Part shown: positions 27,901-35,635 of the stretch, in pieces
Layout: every line of letters begins with the position of its first letter
Position numbering within the stretch: the stretch's first letter is position 1
DNA from: Tipula vernalis
Lineage: Eukaryota; Arthropoda; Insecta; Diptera; Tipulidae
NCBI GenBank assembly: GCA_958295665.1
Contig: OY282559.1
Coordinates: forward strand, 260,654,245 to 260,718,244
Direction of reading: 5' to 3'
Length of the DNA: 64,000 nt
Notes under the pieces: generated by a model
What the model saw: the letters and a program-made list of their open reading frames with translations, nothing else
What the model was told of the DNA's origin: nothing
The model's database searches: none
Program-made: the position numbers and the translations under genes

Positions 27901-30900
27901 AATACATTGTCCAAATGATTATTGAAAATATCAGGAGCAACTTTTAATGTTGTTCGTATAGCACTGGCAACAGTTAAACTTAGTAGTTGCACTGCCAGTT
28001 TCACGTTCATTTTTTGAAAATTATTGGGATATACATATATGGCATTTCGTTAGTTTAGGCATTAATTTTATTTTATTGTGCTCTTCGTATTCGTACATTT
28101 TTTGGACGATGATGCTATTACAAATTCCAAATTCTTCGTGCATAATATTGTTATTAAGTAACGCGTTTCTGGCTGCCTTCAAAAGGTGAGGTGGATCAAA
28201 TTGTGCAAAAATTTTGTGGTTTTTCACCATAAAATATGGTTTATCTAAATCAATGCCAAGACATTTAAAGGCGGCAATGTTTGTAGTTGCCTGGTCACAT
28301 GTTATAATAACGATGTTTAGGTTTAATATTTCTTGACACGTTTTGATATTGTCAATAATTAATTTAGACAACGAAGCTGCATCCATATTATTTGTTAGCA
28401 CGTAACTTAGCACGTGCTTCCAGTTATCGACTATCCCCCTTAACATAAAAAATAACGCTGAAGTTGCCAATTCATTAGTTCGATTAATTCCGTCATCACA
28501 AAAACCATCGATTCTCTCCGTTAGTAGGTTCATTGCTAGATCTTTTTTAATTTTGATCTCATCGAAAGTTAGCACGCAAGTTCTTGATGTTGAAGATTTG
28601 TTTTGGAATAATCCTTTTAATTGTTTAATTAAAATATAATTTATCCCAGCTGGCACGAATTTTATAGGAGACCACTTATGTATCGTGGAAATAGATGGCA
28701 GTTTAAGATGTAAACTGTTTCTTAAATATTTATAGATCGAAGAAGATTTGTAATATAAGCACTGTGCAATATTTTTATCACTGTCACTATAGTAGTAATC
28801 CTGTTTTAATAATAACTTATACACACTTTTCGAATTATTATTAACTGGAATTTGGTTTATCGTTTCATCGATTGTCATAACTTTCGCCTGTTGATGCTTT
28901 TGTTGCAAATTATAGCAATTCCGGTATACTCTACGCAATTTAGAATGTACCAATTTATATTTTTTCTGTAAGTTATTAAACAATTTTTTATATTTTTGAA
29001 TAATTGTTACTTTTTTAATACAGCTTTTACAGCATTTTTCTGTGTTGTCCTGTTCTTTGTCACATGAGTGGCAATTAATTTTATTAATTAAATTTAAAAA
29101 TTCAACTTCCTCGTCAATTAGGTCTGTTTGAGTTGGAATTGTGCGAATTTTGTTTGTTGAAATCTCCGAGGTAACACCGCTGCATACCGCTGTATTTGAT
29201 GTTTCACTTAATTCCAAATGTCGTAATTCACTCTCTTTTATAATGTTAAGTACCGGAACAGCATTTCGCGTTAGCTGGCGTACTCCAATTTGTTCCTTCA
29301 AAAAATGGTCTTGACACACAAAATTATATTTGTTTTTTAAGTCGTTTTGTGTCAACCCTATGGCCATAACCCATTCGTTTTTTCTGATAGGATCCTTCGG
29401 AAATGTATAAAATTTTGTTGTCCTCGGAAACTTCTCCTCTCTTCGAGTGTATTAATGAGTAAGAACAAAACTATGAACGAAAACTAAACAGGCTGATTAT
29501 GTCGCAATCATTCGACTTACCTTTATCACAAAATAGGTTAATTTTGTATTCGAAAAGACACATATTTACGGTAAATTCTAATAAATTTTGCGGGGGTTGT
29601 AACCGTTTCTTAAATCATTATAGATACATCGTTTTAAAGAGATTCAAATTCTCTTGCAAAACAAACTAAGTTAGAGAAATAATAAAATAATAAATTGCAA
29701 AGAAGTAAAGCACATATTATTTTGCCAACACTTTTACTTGTCGAATCGAACCTACATTTATGTTTTACATATTTTATTACTTAGTAGTATGTGCTTTGTG
29801 TGAAATTTTATTAGCGCAAAATATTGATCTAGATGGGTTGGTGCTGTGTACCAGCAACGAACTTAATTATTCCATTAAACTCGACTATAAAGGTAATTAA
29901 CTTACATTACTAATAAAATTATCCACCTAAATCAATTATAAATTTCACAATTATCTTTCATCAATCGCCTGTAATCAATCTTATTTTTAAAAGTTCCTTA
30001 TTTTGCATAAAAGTTATATTGCATTGGACTTGTTTTTTATTTTTTTTTTTATTTTATTATCCATAATTTTTGTATAGACAAAAACCAAAAATCCAACAAT
30101 AAATAAAAATAAAAAATACAAAGGAGTTATACATTATTACGTATGTATTTGTGAGGTTTGTATGTTTTCTTGAATATAATTTCATTCAAATTTTCATGAT
30201 TTTTGTATATGAATGTGTTCAAAAGAAATAAGCAGATTTGTGAATTCGGCAAAACACCAAGAATTTACAACTTTGTTTTGGTTTTTGGTTTTTAGTTTTT
30301 ATAAAATAAAAGAAAAGGATGAAAATATGAATTTATATATCGGTCTATTTCTCGTTTTGGTAGATTTTATTTGGAGTAATTTTCATTGATTGAATTAACT
30401 TATGTAAATTTGGGCCATACAAGATCGACATCTGGTATAGTTATCTGTGGTTTAAACTATAAGAATTATTTTCATTCATTTTAAGGTACTTTAAATTTTT
30501 AATAATTAAACTTGCGCTAATTTGTTTTCCTTCAACGGGACATTTGATCTCAATGAGTTTCCATTCTACGCCATCAAACGCAATTCCGTCTGGACTTACA
30601 GCAATAAAATGAAGATCTGGAGAAATTATCAGCCCACATTCAAAAAATAAACAGTACCTGCTGTAAATTTGTTTTGCAATTTTCTCAGCAAATAACCCAT
30701 ATCTAGTCGCATCATTTCCCTTAAAATTGGTTTCGTATATGGAAGATAATTTTTTATCCCAATTTGGCGATTTATTGCTAGCGTACGTATATAAATTATA
30801 AGCGATGCTTCCAGTTATTCGAATTTTGCGCTCAACTAACCATTGCGCATTTGTTTGACAAATAGTCGCTTCACAGATCCGTATTGATTCCTCCAAGGTC

Positions 30901-33900
30901 TTCTTAATTTTACAAAAATTTTGTTCCAGTTCTTTTGTAACTATTCTTTCAAGTTTTGGAACAAATTTTTTTAAATATTGGTGGTCTATCATAAGCCGAT
31001 AGAACTCCCGACAGCCTTCGCCACTGACATTTTTTGTGCTGCCATCAATTGGTAAGCGATTCGTGAATAGCAATTTAGATAGCTCTCCGGTTGTTGCAAC
31101 TAAAAAAAATATTAATTTTAATTTATTTATTAAGGATATTAAAAACACGGTTTACCTTTCAAAAATTGTAGGGCTACTGCATCTTGAGTCTCTTCAGTGA
31201 TGTGATCGTCAACCATATAAATCTCCTTGCGAACATGACACATTTCGGTCGTGCATACCGAACTAAAATTTTTTGCAATGGTCCGGCCAGTTTTGCCCCA
31301 TTTTTGTTTAAGTTCTGTCGAACTGATCCCAGCGAGATTTGGATATCTATGAAACCATAAATTAGTTAACCTATTATGAAATTAACATCTATGTACCTAC
31401 CGATTTATGTGAAGAAGACAAGCAGCAATATGCTTGCATTTTTCCCCTATCCCAGCTTTACACGAACATACACATTTCCAAAATCGAAAACTTAATTTAA
31501 GGAAATCCATTTTCACTTCGTGTGGGCTAGCGGAGATGGAAGATGTCTGCAAAACTAGACCGATTATACGGTTCTCAACTGGAAGTGGAGCAATTCCAAT
31601 TGCAGTTACCCACCCAGCATTGAGAAGTTCTGTACCCTCACGTATTGGCCTTTTTGCGTTTGAAAAATATTCGTATATATCCAAGGGCGCAACAATTATA
31701 TGCTCTTTCAAATCGTGCGAAGCGGCATTGTTACATTTTTGTTGCAGGTACCTGGCGGGATGAACATCTTCCATTTTATAATATATATATACATATATAC
31801 ATATATATACACATATAAGTAACCTTGAAAATTAAAATCATAGGTTTTTTTGGTTGAAGATTTTGTAGACATAATAATAAAATTAAGTTTAAATTAAACA
31901 AAACAAATTAGTCAAAATAATTTCGTATTTTGTACACCGAACGTTCTTACAAAATGCACTAGTAATTGATTAGATTTTCTAGCCACTGTGTTGACAGATT
32001 CACATAATGAAGTTTATTTTCATATTAATTATAATTTTTTCCACCAAACTTCATTATTTTTTTATTTATATTGTTTAATTTTAACTAAAGAAATAGTTTA
32101 CTTACTTCTATAACAAAATCACAATTCAATTGAAAAGACATGAAGAAAACCGGCTGTCAAATTGTGTATATTGTAACATACGCTGCTATTGATTACTAGA
32201 GGCGCGATTTGGCTATTTCCAATCGTCAATAGATAAAATGTGCGGATTCCAAAGTTCGTTATGATTTATAAATTCCGTAAATTTATTTCATAAAAAGCAG
32301 GGTCAGACGACCGTATCTGAGTAGTACTATCATATTTAAAATTTAAAATTAAATCCACCATCAAATTTCACAAAAGCATAGTATTTTAAAAGTATTAATT
32401 TTTTCATTTTTAGCAATAAAAAAAGCGTAGACAATAATAGAAGGCGCTTAGTATTTGTGTCTGCTCTAGATCGTCATAGTAATTACTCGAATTTAATTAA
32501 TTTAAAACTAAATATCGTGAAATTTTTGAATTAAATAAGGTAGTTCCAAATTATTACAACATTTTTAACAACAAAAAAATCACCCAAAATATTAGTTAGA
32601 TTTCTTGTTATACAGCCTTGGCCAAAATTATAAAGCACCCCTCCCAAATTGCAGTATCTACAAAACGAATGAAGACAAAAATTAAAACTCAATATTTTTA
32701 GGAAATACTTTTTATATTTTATTAATTTTAGTATTTTGTAGGTCCTCCTTTGGCTTTGATGACAGCCAGGACTCTTTTATTCATCGACCGTACTAATTTT
32801 TCGCAGGTATTTCTCGATATATTTTTCCATTCCTCTGTCAGCGCACGTTTGAGGTCTTCCTTTGAAGTCATACTGCGATCCTTGATTTTTTTTTTAAAAA
32901 TTGACCACAAATTTTCAATGGGATTTAGGTCTGGTGACTGGGCGGGCCAGTCCATGACTCGAATTTGTTTTTTTCGAAACCAACTCATCGTAACGCGGGA
33001 AGTATGGCAGGGGCATTATCCTGTTGATAAATTATCGAAGAACTATCCGTTTCCTCAAAGATTTGCCGAATTGAGGCATTCAATGCAGCCTCGAGGACGG
33101 TAACATAGTTGGTACTGTTCATCGGACCCTCACAAAACAACAGTTTTCCCACCCCTGATGATGCCACACCATCAGTTTACCCCCTCCATGCTTTACGGTA
33201 GGCACTATACAATCAGGATTGTATGCTTCCCCGACTCTTCTTCTTACGATGGTTGCGCCAGGAGTTCCAAAAATCTATAAGAATTCCATCAAATTTAACA
33301 TAAATTTCTCTATTAATTCTTTTAAAATACATAGCACAATTTTTTATTTTTTTTTTTTTTTGACTAATTATTTTTTAATATTTATTTTTTATATTTACCT
33401 AAAGGGATTAAGTTAGATGATACATTTTCTGAATTGAAAGAAATCAATGCAGGAGTTCCACAGGGCAGTGTATTAGGGCCGCTTTTATACCTACTATATA
33501 CTTATGATCTTCCTACATTAGAAAACAATACAGTGGCAACTTTTGCAGATGATACGGCGATCTTAGCTGTTGGAAAAAGCAACGAAGAATCAACACAGAA
33601 GTTACAATCAGCTATAACTCAAATATATAAATGGACAAAAAGATGGAGAATAAAACTAAATGAAGCTAGATCAGTTCACATCAACTTTACAAACAGACGA
33701 ATCGAACATATTCCGATTACCATAAATCGGGAAATAATACCGCATGCGAACACAGCTAAGTATCTCGGCATGACCCTGGATGCTAAACTACGATGGAAAG
33801 CACACGTCAAGAAGAAAAGTGAAGAATTAAGACTTAAATACAGAAAAATGTATTGGCTGATGGGAAGGAACTCTTCTTTATCAACATACAACAAGCTTCT

Positions 33901-34418
33901 ACTTTATAAGCAAATATTGAAACCGATTTGGACTTATGGTATTCAGCTTTGGGGTTGTACCAAACAGAGCAACGTAAATATCATCCAAAGATTTCAGAAT
34001 ATGGTATTAAGGAACATCGTTGATGCACCTTGGTATGTTAGGAACAATGACCTTCATAGGGACCTTAAAATGAACCTCATCTTAAATGAAATCCAGGAAA
34101 AAGCACGGAGACATGAAGAAAGGCTCCGCCAACATGTGAACATTGAGACAACTCAGCTCCTAAGCATCACGAATTTAGTTCGCAGACTTAAAAGAACCAA
34201 ACCTTTTGAGCTGGTGTGATTGTCAGTTTAAGCAGCATTATGCTGATCTAAAATCCACAACAAAGATGTGGTTTACTTCAATTTACCAAGCACTATGGAA
34301 TGCCAATGGGAAGAAGCCATAGATTAATTTAAGTTAGTAAATTAAGTCAGAAACAAATTGCTAATTAGTCCAGGAGACTAGATTGTAATTACATAAAATA
34401 AATAAATAAAATTTATTT

Positions 34419-34450
<32 letters not shown>

Positions 34451-35635
34451 TATTTACCTAAAAAGTAGATTCATCTGCTGACCAAACAACTCTCGCCCAA
34501 TCCACGTCATTCCAATGTTTGTGTTCTCGAGCCCATCTCAAGCGACTTTTTATGTTGGTAAGTGAGAGCAAAGGTTTTTTTCTTGCTTTACAACCTTTCA
34601 ATCCAGCTTGCAGGAGCCTTCTTCTAACTGTCCGTGCCGAAATGTGAACTTCTTGTTCTGTTAAATGCTCTGCAGCTATCTCAGCAGATGTTTTTCTTCG
34701 GTTTTTGAGAGATTTTCGCACAATTTGTCGATCGTCTCTTACCGAAGTGATACGATTTCTGCCTGAGCGTAGTTTATAGGCATAGTCCCCGGTCTCTTTA
34801 ACCCTTTTCAATGTAGATTGAACTGCTCCACGAGAGCATTTTAATTTTTGGGATATTTTAATTTGGCTTACACCCTGGGAATCCAACAACACAATTTGTG
34901 CCCTTATTCCTTCACTGAGTTGGCACGCTTTAGGCATAATTATCACAAACACACTTTTTTTCTCAAAAAACTTACGAAAATTCTTTTTGATTTAAAACAC
35001 TTTATGTGAAGACTGCACACGATCAAATACAAAACTAAAATAAAAAAATTTTACGACGCTACAACTTCTTGTTAAGAACCTAAAACAAAACAAAAATTGG
35101 TGATTTTCAATAATTAAGGGTCGCATTCGGTGGGATGACTCGTTCGTTAACACCCATTGTTTAGAAAGACATAATATTAATATATAATGCTAATAGATAG
35201 GGGTGCTTTATATTTTTGGCCAAGGCTGTACTCTTGTTCTGGATAAATTCTCCAATTGGAACATTCACAAAAACTAACGAATTTTTCGAACATTTTTTGT
35301 TAAAAGTAGATATAAATTATTTTAACTAACAAAATTGGCAATATTTGATCTTAAATTCACTTAATTCGAATAATTGCTAACGCGATCTAGAGCAGACACG
35401 AATACTAAAACACTTCTAGAATTAAAATTGTCTAAATCTCTAAATCTATTATTAAGCCTAAGGTAACCTAAGCAAATTATTAATTAATTATGATTTTCTT
35501 AATTTCAGATGGATAGGAGTAGCATTACTGTCAATAATTGTACCATGTCTTTGGTGTTACCCACCATTAAAAGCATGCCACTGGGTCGGAATAACTTGCG
35601 GAATTTGTGGCGGCCGCCACAAGCCACAAGTTTGA
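2705..35635 (+). CDS. Spred: Spred, Sprouty-related protein, C-terminal half (spliced)
   Basis: Spred proteins are membrane-associated negative regulators of Ras/MAPK signalling with an N-terminal EVH1 domain, a Kit-binding-like region and a C-terminal cysteine-rich Sprouty domain. Four exons join in frame: 2705-2854, 2951-3078, 9249-9610 and 35509-35635 (stop TGA 35633-35635). Each junction has GT/AG sites and matching phases. Exon 3 carries the start of the Sprouty domain (CRYCQEIY, then [20 protein letters not shown] and CQCSP); exon 4 carries its end ([24 protein letters not shown]). The EVH1 exons must lie upstream of position 1, and the first exon here enters with two bases of a split codon. 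The last intron is 25.9 kb and packed with transposons on both strands, yet the reading frame is intact, so the gene is probably functional. Cysteine spacing separates Spred from unrelated cysteine-rich proteins; the link to Spred rather than Sprouty rests on the long linker exons and the KBD-like SLKKRSALD stretch. Confidence 0.9.
2951..3078 (+). CDS. Spred: Spred internal exon (linker)
   Basis: The acceptor is TTCTTTGCAG and the donor is GTAAGT at 3079. The exon encodes a linker containing [11 protein letters not shown] and [10 protein letters not shown] and ends in phase 0. The following intron is 6.2 kb and holds retrotransposon and MITE relics. Confidence 0.85.
3640..4010 (-). mobile_element. 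Degraded LTR retrotransposon integrase fragment
   Basis: The minus strand reads a broken integrase-like segment with [11 protein letters not shown] followed, past a stop, by GSAFTATKS. This matches the pattern of a Ty3/gypsy integrase core, where an Asp-containing strand precedes TKFVW and a second Asp precedes GSAF. Stops interrupt it, so it is dead. A segment near 3665-3700 resembles 7705-7740 (CTGCCTC-ATCGTGAG), so the two may come from the same family. Confidence 0.5.
5440..5930 (-). mobile_element. Possible LTR retrotransposon relic
   Basis: On the minus strand, broken frames contain CYNCQD (zinc-knuckle-like) and [12 protein letters not shown]. This could be gag/protease debris of the same kind of element as the integrase fragment at 3640-4010. 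Frames are interrupted and no catalytic motif is intact. The assignment is weak. Confidence 0.25.
6134..7128. repeat. Inverted minisatellite element with GGCCGAAT units
   Basis: At 6137-6390 about fifteen imperfect copies of a 15-17-base unit (GTCGAAAGGCCGAATG) run in one orientation. At about 7010-7125 the complementary unit (CATTCGGCCTTTCGAC) runs in the other. The pair brackets about 620 bp of non-repetitive AT-rich sequence, giving a fold-back structure of about 1 kb. A second block of the same unit lies at 39316-39506 and shares the flank TTTTCATTAAATTTTC with this one, so the repeat is dispersed, not local. No protein is encoded apart from repeat-derived open frames. Confidence 0.75.
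7195..7345 (-). mobile_element. LTR retrotransposon polyprotein C-terminal fragment
   Basis: The minus strand reads [19 protein letters not shown] then [17 protein letters not shown], which looks like the tail of a gypsy-type polyprotein. It is isolated from any RT or integrase domain. Direct-repeat-like sequence at 3665-3700 and 7705-7740 suggests LTR debris around it. Confidence 0.35.
8219..8346. repeat. Inverted repeat pair (23 bp)
   Basis: TTGATTCACCAGATTTGTCC at about 8219-8242 is repeated in inverse orientation at 8325-8346. It closely precedes the MITE at 8366-8538. It is probably a remnant of another small inverted-repeat element. Confidence 0.5.
8366..8538. mobile_element. MITE, 173 bp, TIR GAGTGCGAGTTTACGACC
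   Basis: Terminal inverted repeats of about 40 bp (GAGTGCGAGTTTACGACC... continuing CATTTTCTGAAGAAAAA) flank a short centre. An almost identical copy lies at 55681-55856, differing by a few bases. No coding capacity is expected; the open frames inside are by-products of the repeat. The high identity of two copies 47 kb apart points to recent activity. Confidence 0.8.
9249..9610 (+). CDS. Spred: Spred exon with KBD-like region and first part of Sprouty domain
   Basis: The acceptor TTTTTCAG is at 9241-9248 and the donor GTAAAT at 9611. It encodes [12 protein letters not shown], the basic SLKKRSALD segment and then the cysteine-rich first two thirds of the Sprouty domain, ending in GCTK with two bases of the split Arg codon. 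This is the most diagnostic exon of the gene. Confidence 0.92.
9611..10890 (+). other. Spred intron segment, nothing recognised
   Basis: This is AT-rich sequence with a short TTA repeat near 9789-9812. No coding similarity, tRNA or clear inverted repeat was seen. Confidence 0.4.
10890..11560 (-). mobile_element. IS630/mariner-like transposase relic (C-terminal half)
   Basis: On the minus strand, 11553-11266 reads [20 protein letters not shown] and [11 protein letters not shown], the hallmark around the first catalytic Asp/Glu in a common insect transposase family. In this copy SDEAHFHLNG has become [10 protein letters not shown]. Further downstream (to about 10900) broken frames read [12 protein letters not shown], the region before the third acidic residue, and a degenerate C-terminus. 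Multiple stops make it inactive. The N-terminal domain of this transposase family resembles the N-terminus of the zinc-finger protein at 58303. Confidence 0.65.
11570..12010 (-). mobile_element. mariner transposase relic (SETMAR-like group)
   Basis: Broken minus-strand frames show [13 protein letters not shown] and [14 protein letters not shown] segments, which fit the mariner DD34D core (NARPHVA ... YSPDLSPTDYHFFRHL). There are many stops. It directly abuts the IS630-like relic at 10890-11560 and is probably an older insertion. Confidence 0.5.
12115..12550 (+). mobile_element. mariner transposase relic, + strand
   Basis: The plus strand reads [20 protein letters not shown] and [10 protein letters not shown], the mariner DNA-binding domain, then [10 protein letters not shown] and [10 protein letters not shown], matching the catalytic core (second Asp, then PADFFLFPKLK in active copies). 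A large part of the middle is deleted and frames are shifted, so it is a dead internally deleted copy. Confidence 0.7.
12551..13530 (+). other. Intron segment without recognised feature
   Basis: A 95-codon frame at 13197-13484 is hydrophobic but shows no family motif and sits just upstream of a Harbinger relic. It is regarded as chance or as transposon debris. Confidence 0.3.
13530..14270 (+). mobile_element. PIF/Harbinger transposase relic
   Basis: The plus strand shows [16 protein letters not shown], then in shifted frames [17 protein letters not shown] (HTH typical of Harbinger transposases), [13 protein letters not shown] and [14 protein letters not shown] (second DDE region), [15 protein letters not shown] (Glu region) and a tail with KLERLPFY. 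Frameshifts and stops separate every block. The order is correct for a full-length transposase, so this is one decayed copy. Confidence 0.7.
15525..17262 (-). mobile_element. Jockey-type non-LTR retrotransposon, 5'-truncated
   Basis: The insertion is bounded by a 13-bp target duplication ATCCGCGTAAAAT (15512-15524 and 17263-17275). On the minus strand it ends in a poly-A tail (poly-T at 15525-15540). The single open frame runs from the truncation point near 17261 to the stop at 15727. It encodes reverse transcriptase ([50 protein letters not shown]) and the following thumb/connector ([24 protein letters not shown]). There are no stops in the surviving part, which indicates a young insertion. 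The endonuclease domain and ORF1 are missing. Confidence 0.9.
15727..17261 (-). CDS. Reverse transcriptase fragment of the jockey-type element
   Basis: This is the uninterrupted frame within the truncated retrotransposon. The upstream part (before an internal ATG) reads [20 protein letters not shown], which continues the retrotransposon protein. The catalytic FADD motif is present. The frame is partial at its 5' side because the element was truncated on insertion, so no natural start codon exists. Confidence 0.85.
17844..18459. mobile_element. Three tandem MITE copies inside the Helitron helicase
   Basis: Three roughly 200-bp foldback units lie head to tail: 17844-18049, about 18050-18250 and about 18251-18459. 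Each begins and ends with CAGGGTGCTGATTCTATAA or a close variant, and each arm is about 90 bp, so nearly the whole unit folds. The third copy is inverted relative to the first two. Helicase coding sequence resumes on both sides (NRI before, [10 protein letters not shown] after), so the array inserted into the Helitron gene. Confidence 0.85.
18665..22013 (-). pseudogene. Helitron Rep-helicase pseudogene
   Basis: The start is the ATG at 22013 ([14 protein letters not shown]). Successive open blocks are 22013-21360, 21323-20637, about 20640-20056, 20006-19755 and 19429-18665, in different frames or separated by stops. All domains expected of a rolling-circle Rep plus PIF1 helicase are present in order, but the protein cannot be made in one piece. 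It acted in nicking and strand transfer of the Helitron. Confidence 0.8.
22606..22656. repeat. (GAT)n microsatellite
   Basis: About sixteen GAT units with one interruption lie just outside the 5' part of the Helitron relic. Confidence 0.9.
22661..22790. mobile_element. Fragment of the GTGTTCARTCGGGC MITE family
   Basis: CCTTCCTAAATAATATTAAA followed by ATCACACCACAATC is closely similar to internal sequence of the MITE copies at 54596-54710 and 54988-55100. The terminal repeats are lost, so this is a truncated copy between the Helitron and ISL2EU. Confidence 0.6.
23250..24716 (+). CDS. ISL2EU transposase (THAP + DDE)
   Basis: Two exons, 23250-23644 and 23705-24716, join in frame across a 60-bp intron (donor GTTAGT, acceptor ATTGCAG) to give 468 residues without a stop. 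The N-terminus is a C2CH THAP zinc finger that binds DNA: CGVPQC near residues 12-17, then HRLP, a Trp and ICSRHF, ending AFPTENLP. The C-terminal half is a DDE_Tnp_4-type catalytic domain: Asp in TVLDCTEIR, Asp in VMVDKGF and Glu in [10 protein letters not shown]. The start is the first ATG of the THAP exon ([11 protein letters not shown]). All catalytic residues are present, so this protein may be active. Confidence 0.88.
24790..24942. repeat. (AT)n microsatellite
   Basis: A long, nearly pure TA/AT tract with a short AAAT interruption lies just after the ISL2EU transposase gene. Confidence 0.95.
25396..26153. repeat. Left 758-bp TIR of the P element
   Basis: This arm is the reverse complement of 29692-30449 with almost no differences and ends internally at CTTCTTTGCAATTT. 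It contains no gene. A frame crossing its outer end joins the YqaJ C-terminus only by chance. Confidence 0.93.
26154..26386. repeat. 233-bp inverted-repeat unit at the TIR inner edge
   Basis: CTGTGTTCAAAAGCGAAAACC at the left and its near-complement at the right (26360-26386) delimit a small foldback unit. Its first base directly follows the last base of the left TIR. It may be a MITE or a structural part of this P variant. Confidence 0.6.
26395..26650 (-). pseudogene. Second, degenerate copy of the P-transposase C-terminal segment
   Basis: The minus strand reads [20 protein letters not shown], which parallels [19 protein letters not shown] in the main transposase (27359-26925). The spacing of surrounding residues also agrees. 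The copy is diverged and lies downstream of the main gene end, so it is either a tandem duplication or an older nested P fragment. Confidence 0.6.
26925..29440 (-). pseudogene. P-element transposase, disrupted
   Basis: This would be the DNA-binding, GTP-dependent transposase of the P element. The minus strand starts with the second half of a THAP domain ([15 protein letters not shown] near 29400, then NFVCQDHF); its first cysteines must lie in an upstream exon not located. A coiled-coil-like Lys-rich stretch and the RNase-H-type core follow ([45 protein letters not shown]). The frame is lost at about 28035 near TGTATA, consistent with a small insertion, and continues as [15 protein letters not shown] to [19 protein letters not shown]. 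An in-frame TAG at 27390-27392 then precedes the last segment ending near 26925. At least two lesions make it inactive as it stands. Confidence 0.87.
29692..30449. repeat. Right 758-bp TIR of the P element
   Basis: This is the mirror of the left arm and has equal length, so no net indels have accumulated. It is expected to hold the transposase promoter region, since the gene begins just inside it on the minus strand. Confidence 0.93.
33404..34450 (+). mobile_element. Jockey-type non-LTR retrotransposon, 5'-truncated
   Basis: It is bounded by a 13-bp target duplication ATATTTACCTAAA (33391-33403 and 34450-34462) and ends in a long poly-A tail at 34425-34450. The open frame to 34219 carries the end of reverse transcriptase ([45 protein letters not shown]). 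It is the same clade as the insertion at 15525-17262 but a different family. Insertion into the Tc1 element makes it the younger of the two. Confidence 0.9.
33434..34219 (+). CDS. Reverse transcriptase C-terminal fragment (jockey-type)
   Basis: The frame is uninterrupted from the truncation point to TGA at 34217-34219 and contains the catalytic FADD. It is partial because the copy was truncated on insertion. Confidence 0.8.
   Translation: MKEINAGVPQGSVLGPLLYLLYTYDLPTLENNTVATFADDTAILAVGKSNEESTQKLQSAITQIYKWTKRWRIKLNEARSVHINFTNRRIEHIPITINREIIPHANTAKYLGMTLDAKLRWKAHVKKKSEELRLKYRKMYWLMGRNSSLSTYNKLLLYKQILKPIWTYGIQLWGCTKQSNVNIIQRFQNMVLRNIVDAPWYVRNNDLHRDLKMNLILNEIQEKARRHEERLRQHVNIETTQLLSITNLVRRLKRTKPFELV
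35509..35635 (+). CDS. Spred: Spred terminal exon (end of Sprouty domain)
   Basis: The acceptor AATTTCAG is at 35501-35508. The first base completes the Arg codon, and 41 residues plus TGA follow. The sequence contains [23 protein letters not shown] and CGICGG, the expected C-terminal cysteines of the Sprouty domain that support palmitoylation and membrane targeting in this family. Confidence 0.9.

Larger units (their letters stand above)
25396..30449 (-). mobile_element. P-family transposon with 758-bp terminal inverted repeats
   Basis: The element starts CACAGATAACTATACC and ends with its complement. Left and right TIRs (25396-26153 and 29692-30449) are both 758 bp and differ by very few bases (for example, one at GTCGGGTTT versus GTCGAGTTT). 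It is flanked by an 8-bp target duplication GTTTAAAC (25388-25395 and 30450-30457); 8 bp is the P-element value. The transposase lies on the minus strand and is broken. TIRs of this length are far above the 31 bp of the Drosophila P element. It lies inside the ISL2EU YqaJ gene. Confidence 0.9.
25172..31774 (-). pseudogene. ISL2EU second protein: SWIM zinc finger + YqaJ-type nuclease, disrupted by the P element
   Basis: On the minus strand, exon 1 (31774-31397) encodes a SWIM zinc finger (CVCSCKAG ... CKHIAACL). Exon 2 (31346-31156) and exon 3 (from 31099) follow with good splice sites. Exon 3 carries a lambda-exonuclease/YqaJ fold: [19 protein letters not shown] (metal-binding Asp), [10 protein letters not shown] (Glu-x-Lys) and, past the insertion, [13 protein letters not shown]. 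The frame breaks at 30457, where a P element sits, and resumes exactly at 25387 to the stop at 25172. Removing the insert and one 8-bp target copy leaves the frame open. The inferred role is DNA end processing for the ISL2EU transposon. An upstream 5' exon may exist. Confidence 0.8.
23010..32232. mobile_element. ISL2EU DNA transposon (interrupted by a P element)
   Basis: The two ends carry CTATTGACGATTGGAA in inverted orientation (23010-23025 and 32217-32232), with a second inverted motif TGTAACAATATACACAA a little further in. Inside are two convergent genes: a THAP plus DDE transposase (+) and a SWIM plus YqaJ nuclease (-). This pair is the signature of ISL2EU transposons. Without the inserted P element the element would be about 4.16 kb. 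An (AT)n tract lies between the genes. The target duplication could not be fixed. Confidence 0.85.
32728..34952 (-). pseudogene. Tc1-like transposase, disrupted
   Basis: The N-terminal part (34952-34458) has the paired-type HTH domain ([11 protein letters not shown], then [16 protein letters not shown]) and reaches the first catalytic Asp ([10 protein letters not shown]). After the insertion, fragments read [20 protein letters not shown] (second Asp) and [15 protein letters not shown] (Glu of DD34E), ending at 32728. The start ATG at 34952 is reasonable; [10 protein letters not shown] a few codons later is the other candidate. Small frameshifts near 32985 and 33170 add to the insertion. Confidence 0.85.
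32613..35228 (-). mobile_element. Tc1-like DNA transposon, interrupted by a non-LTR insertion
   Basis: Inverted ends CAGCCTTGGCCAAAATTATA and its near-complement lie at 32613 and 35228, each next to a TA dinucleotide (32611-32612, 35229-35230), the target site of this superfamily. The transposase is on the minus strand. It is broken by frameshifts and by the retrotransposon at 33404-34450. Confidence 0.9.
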
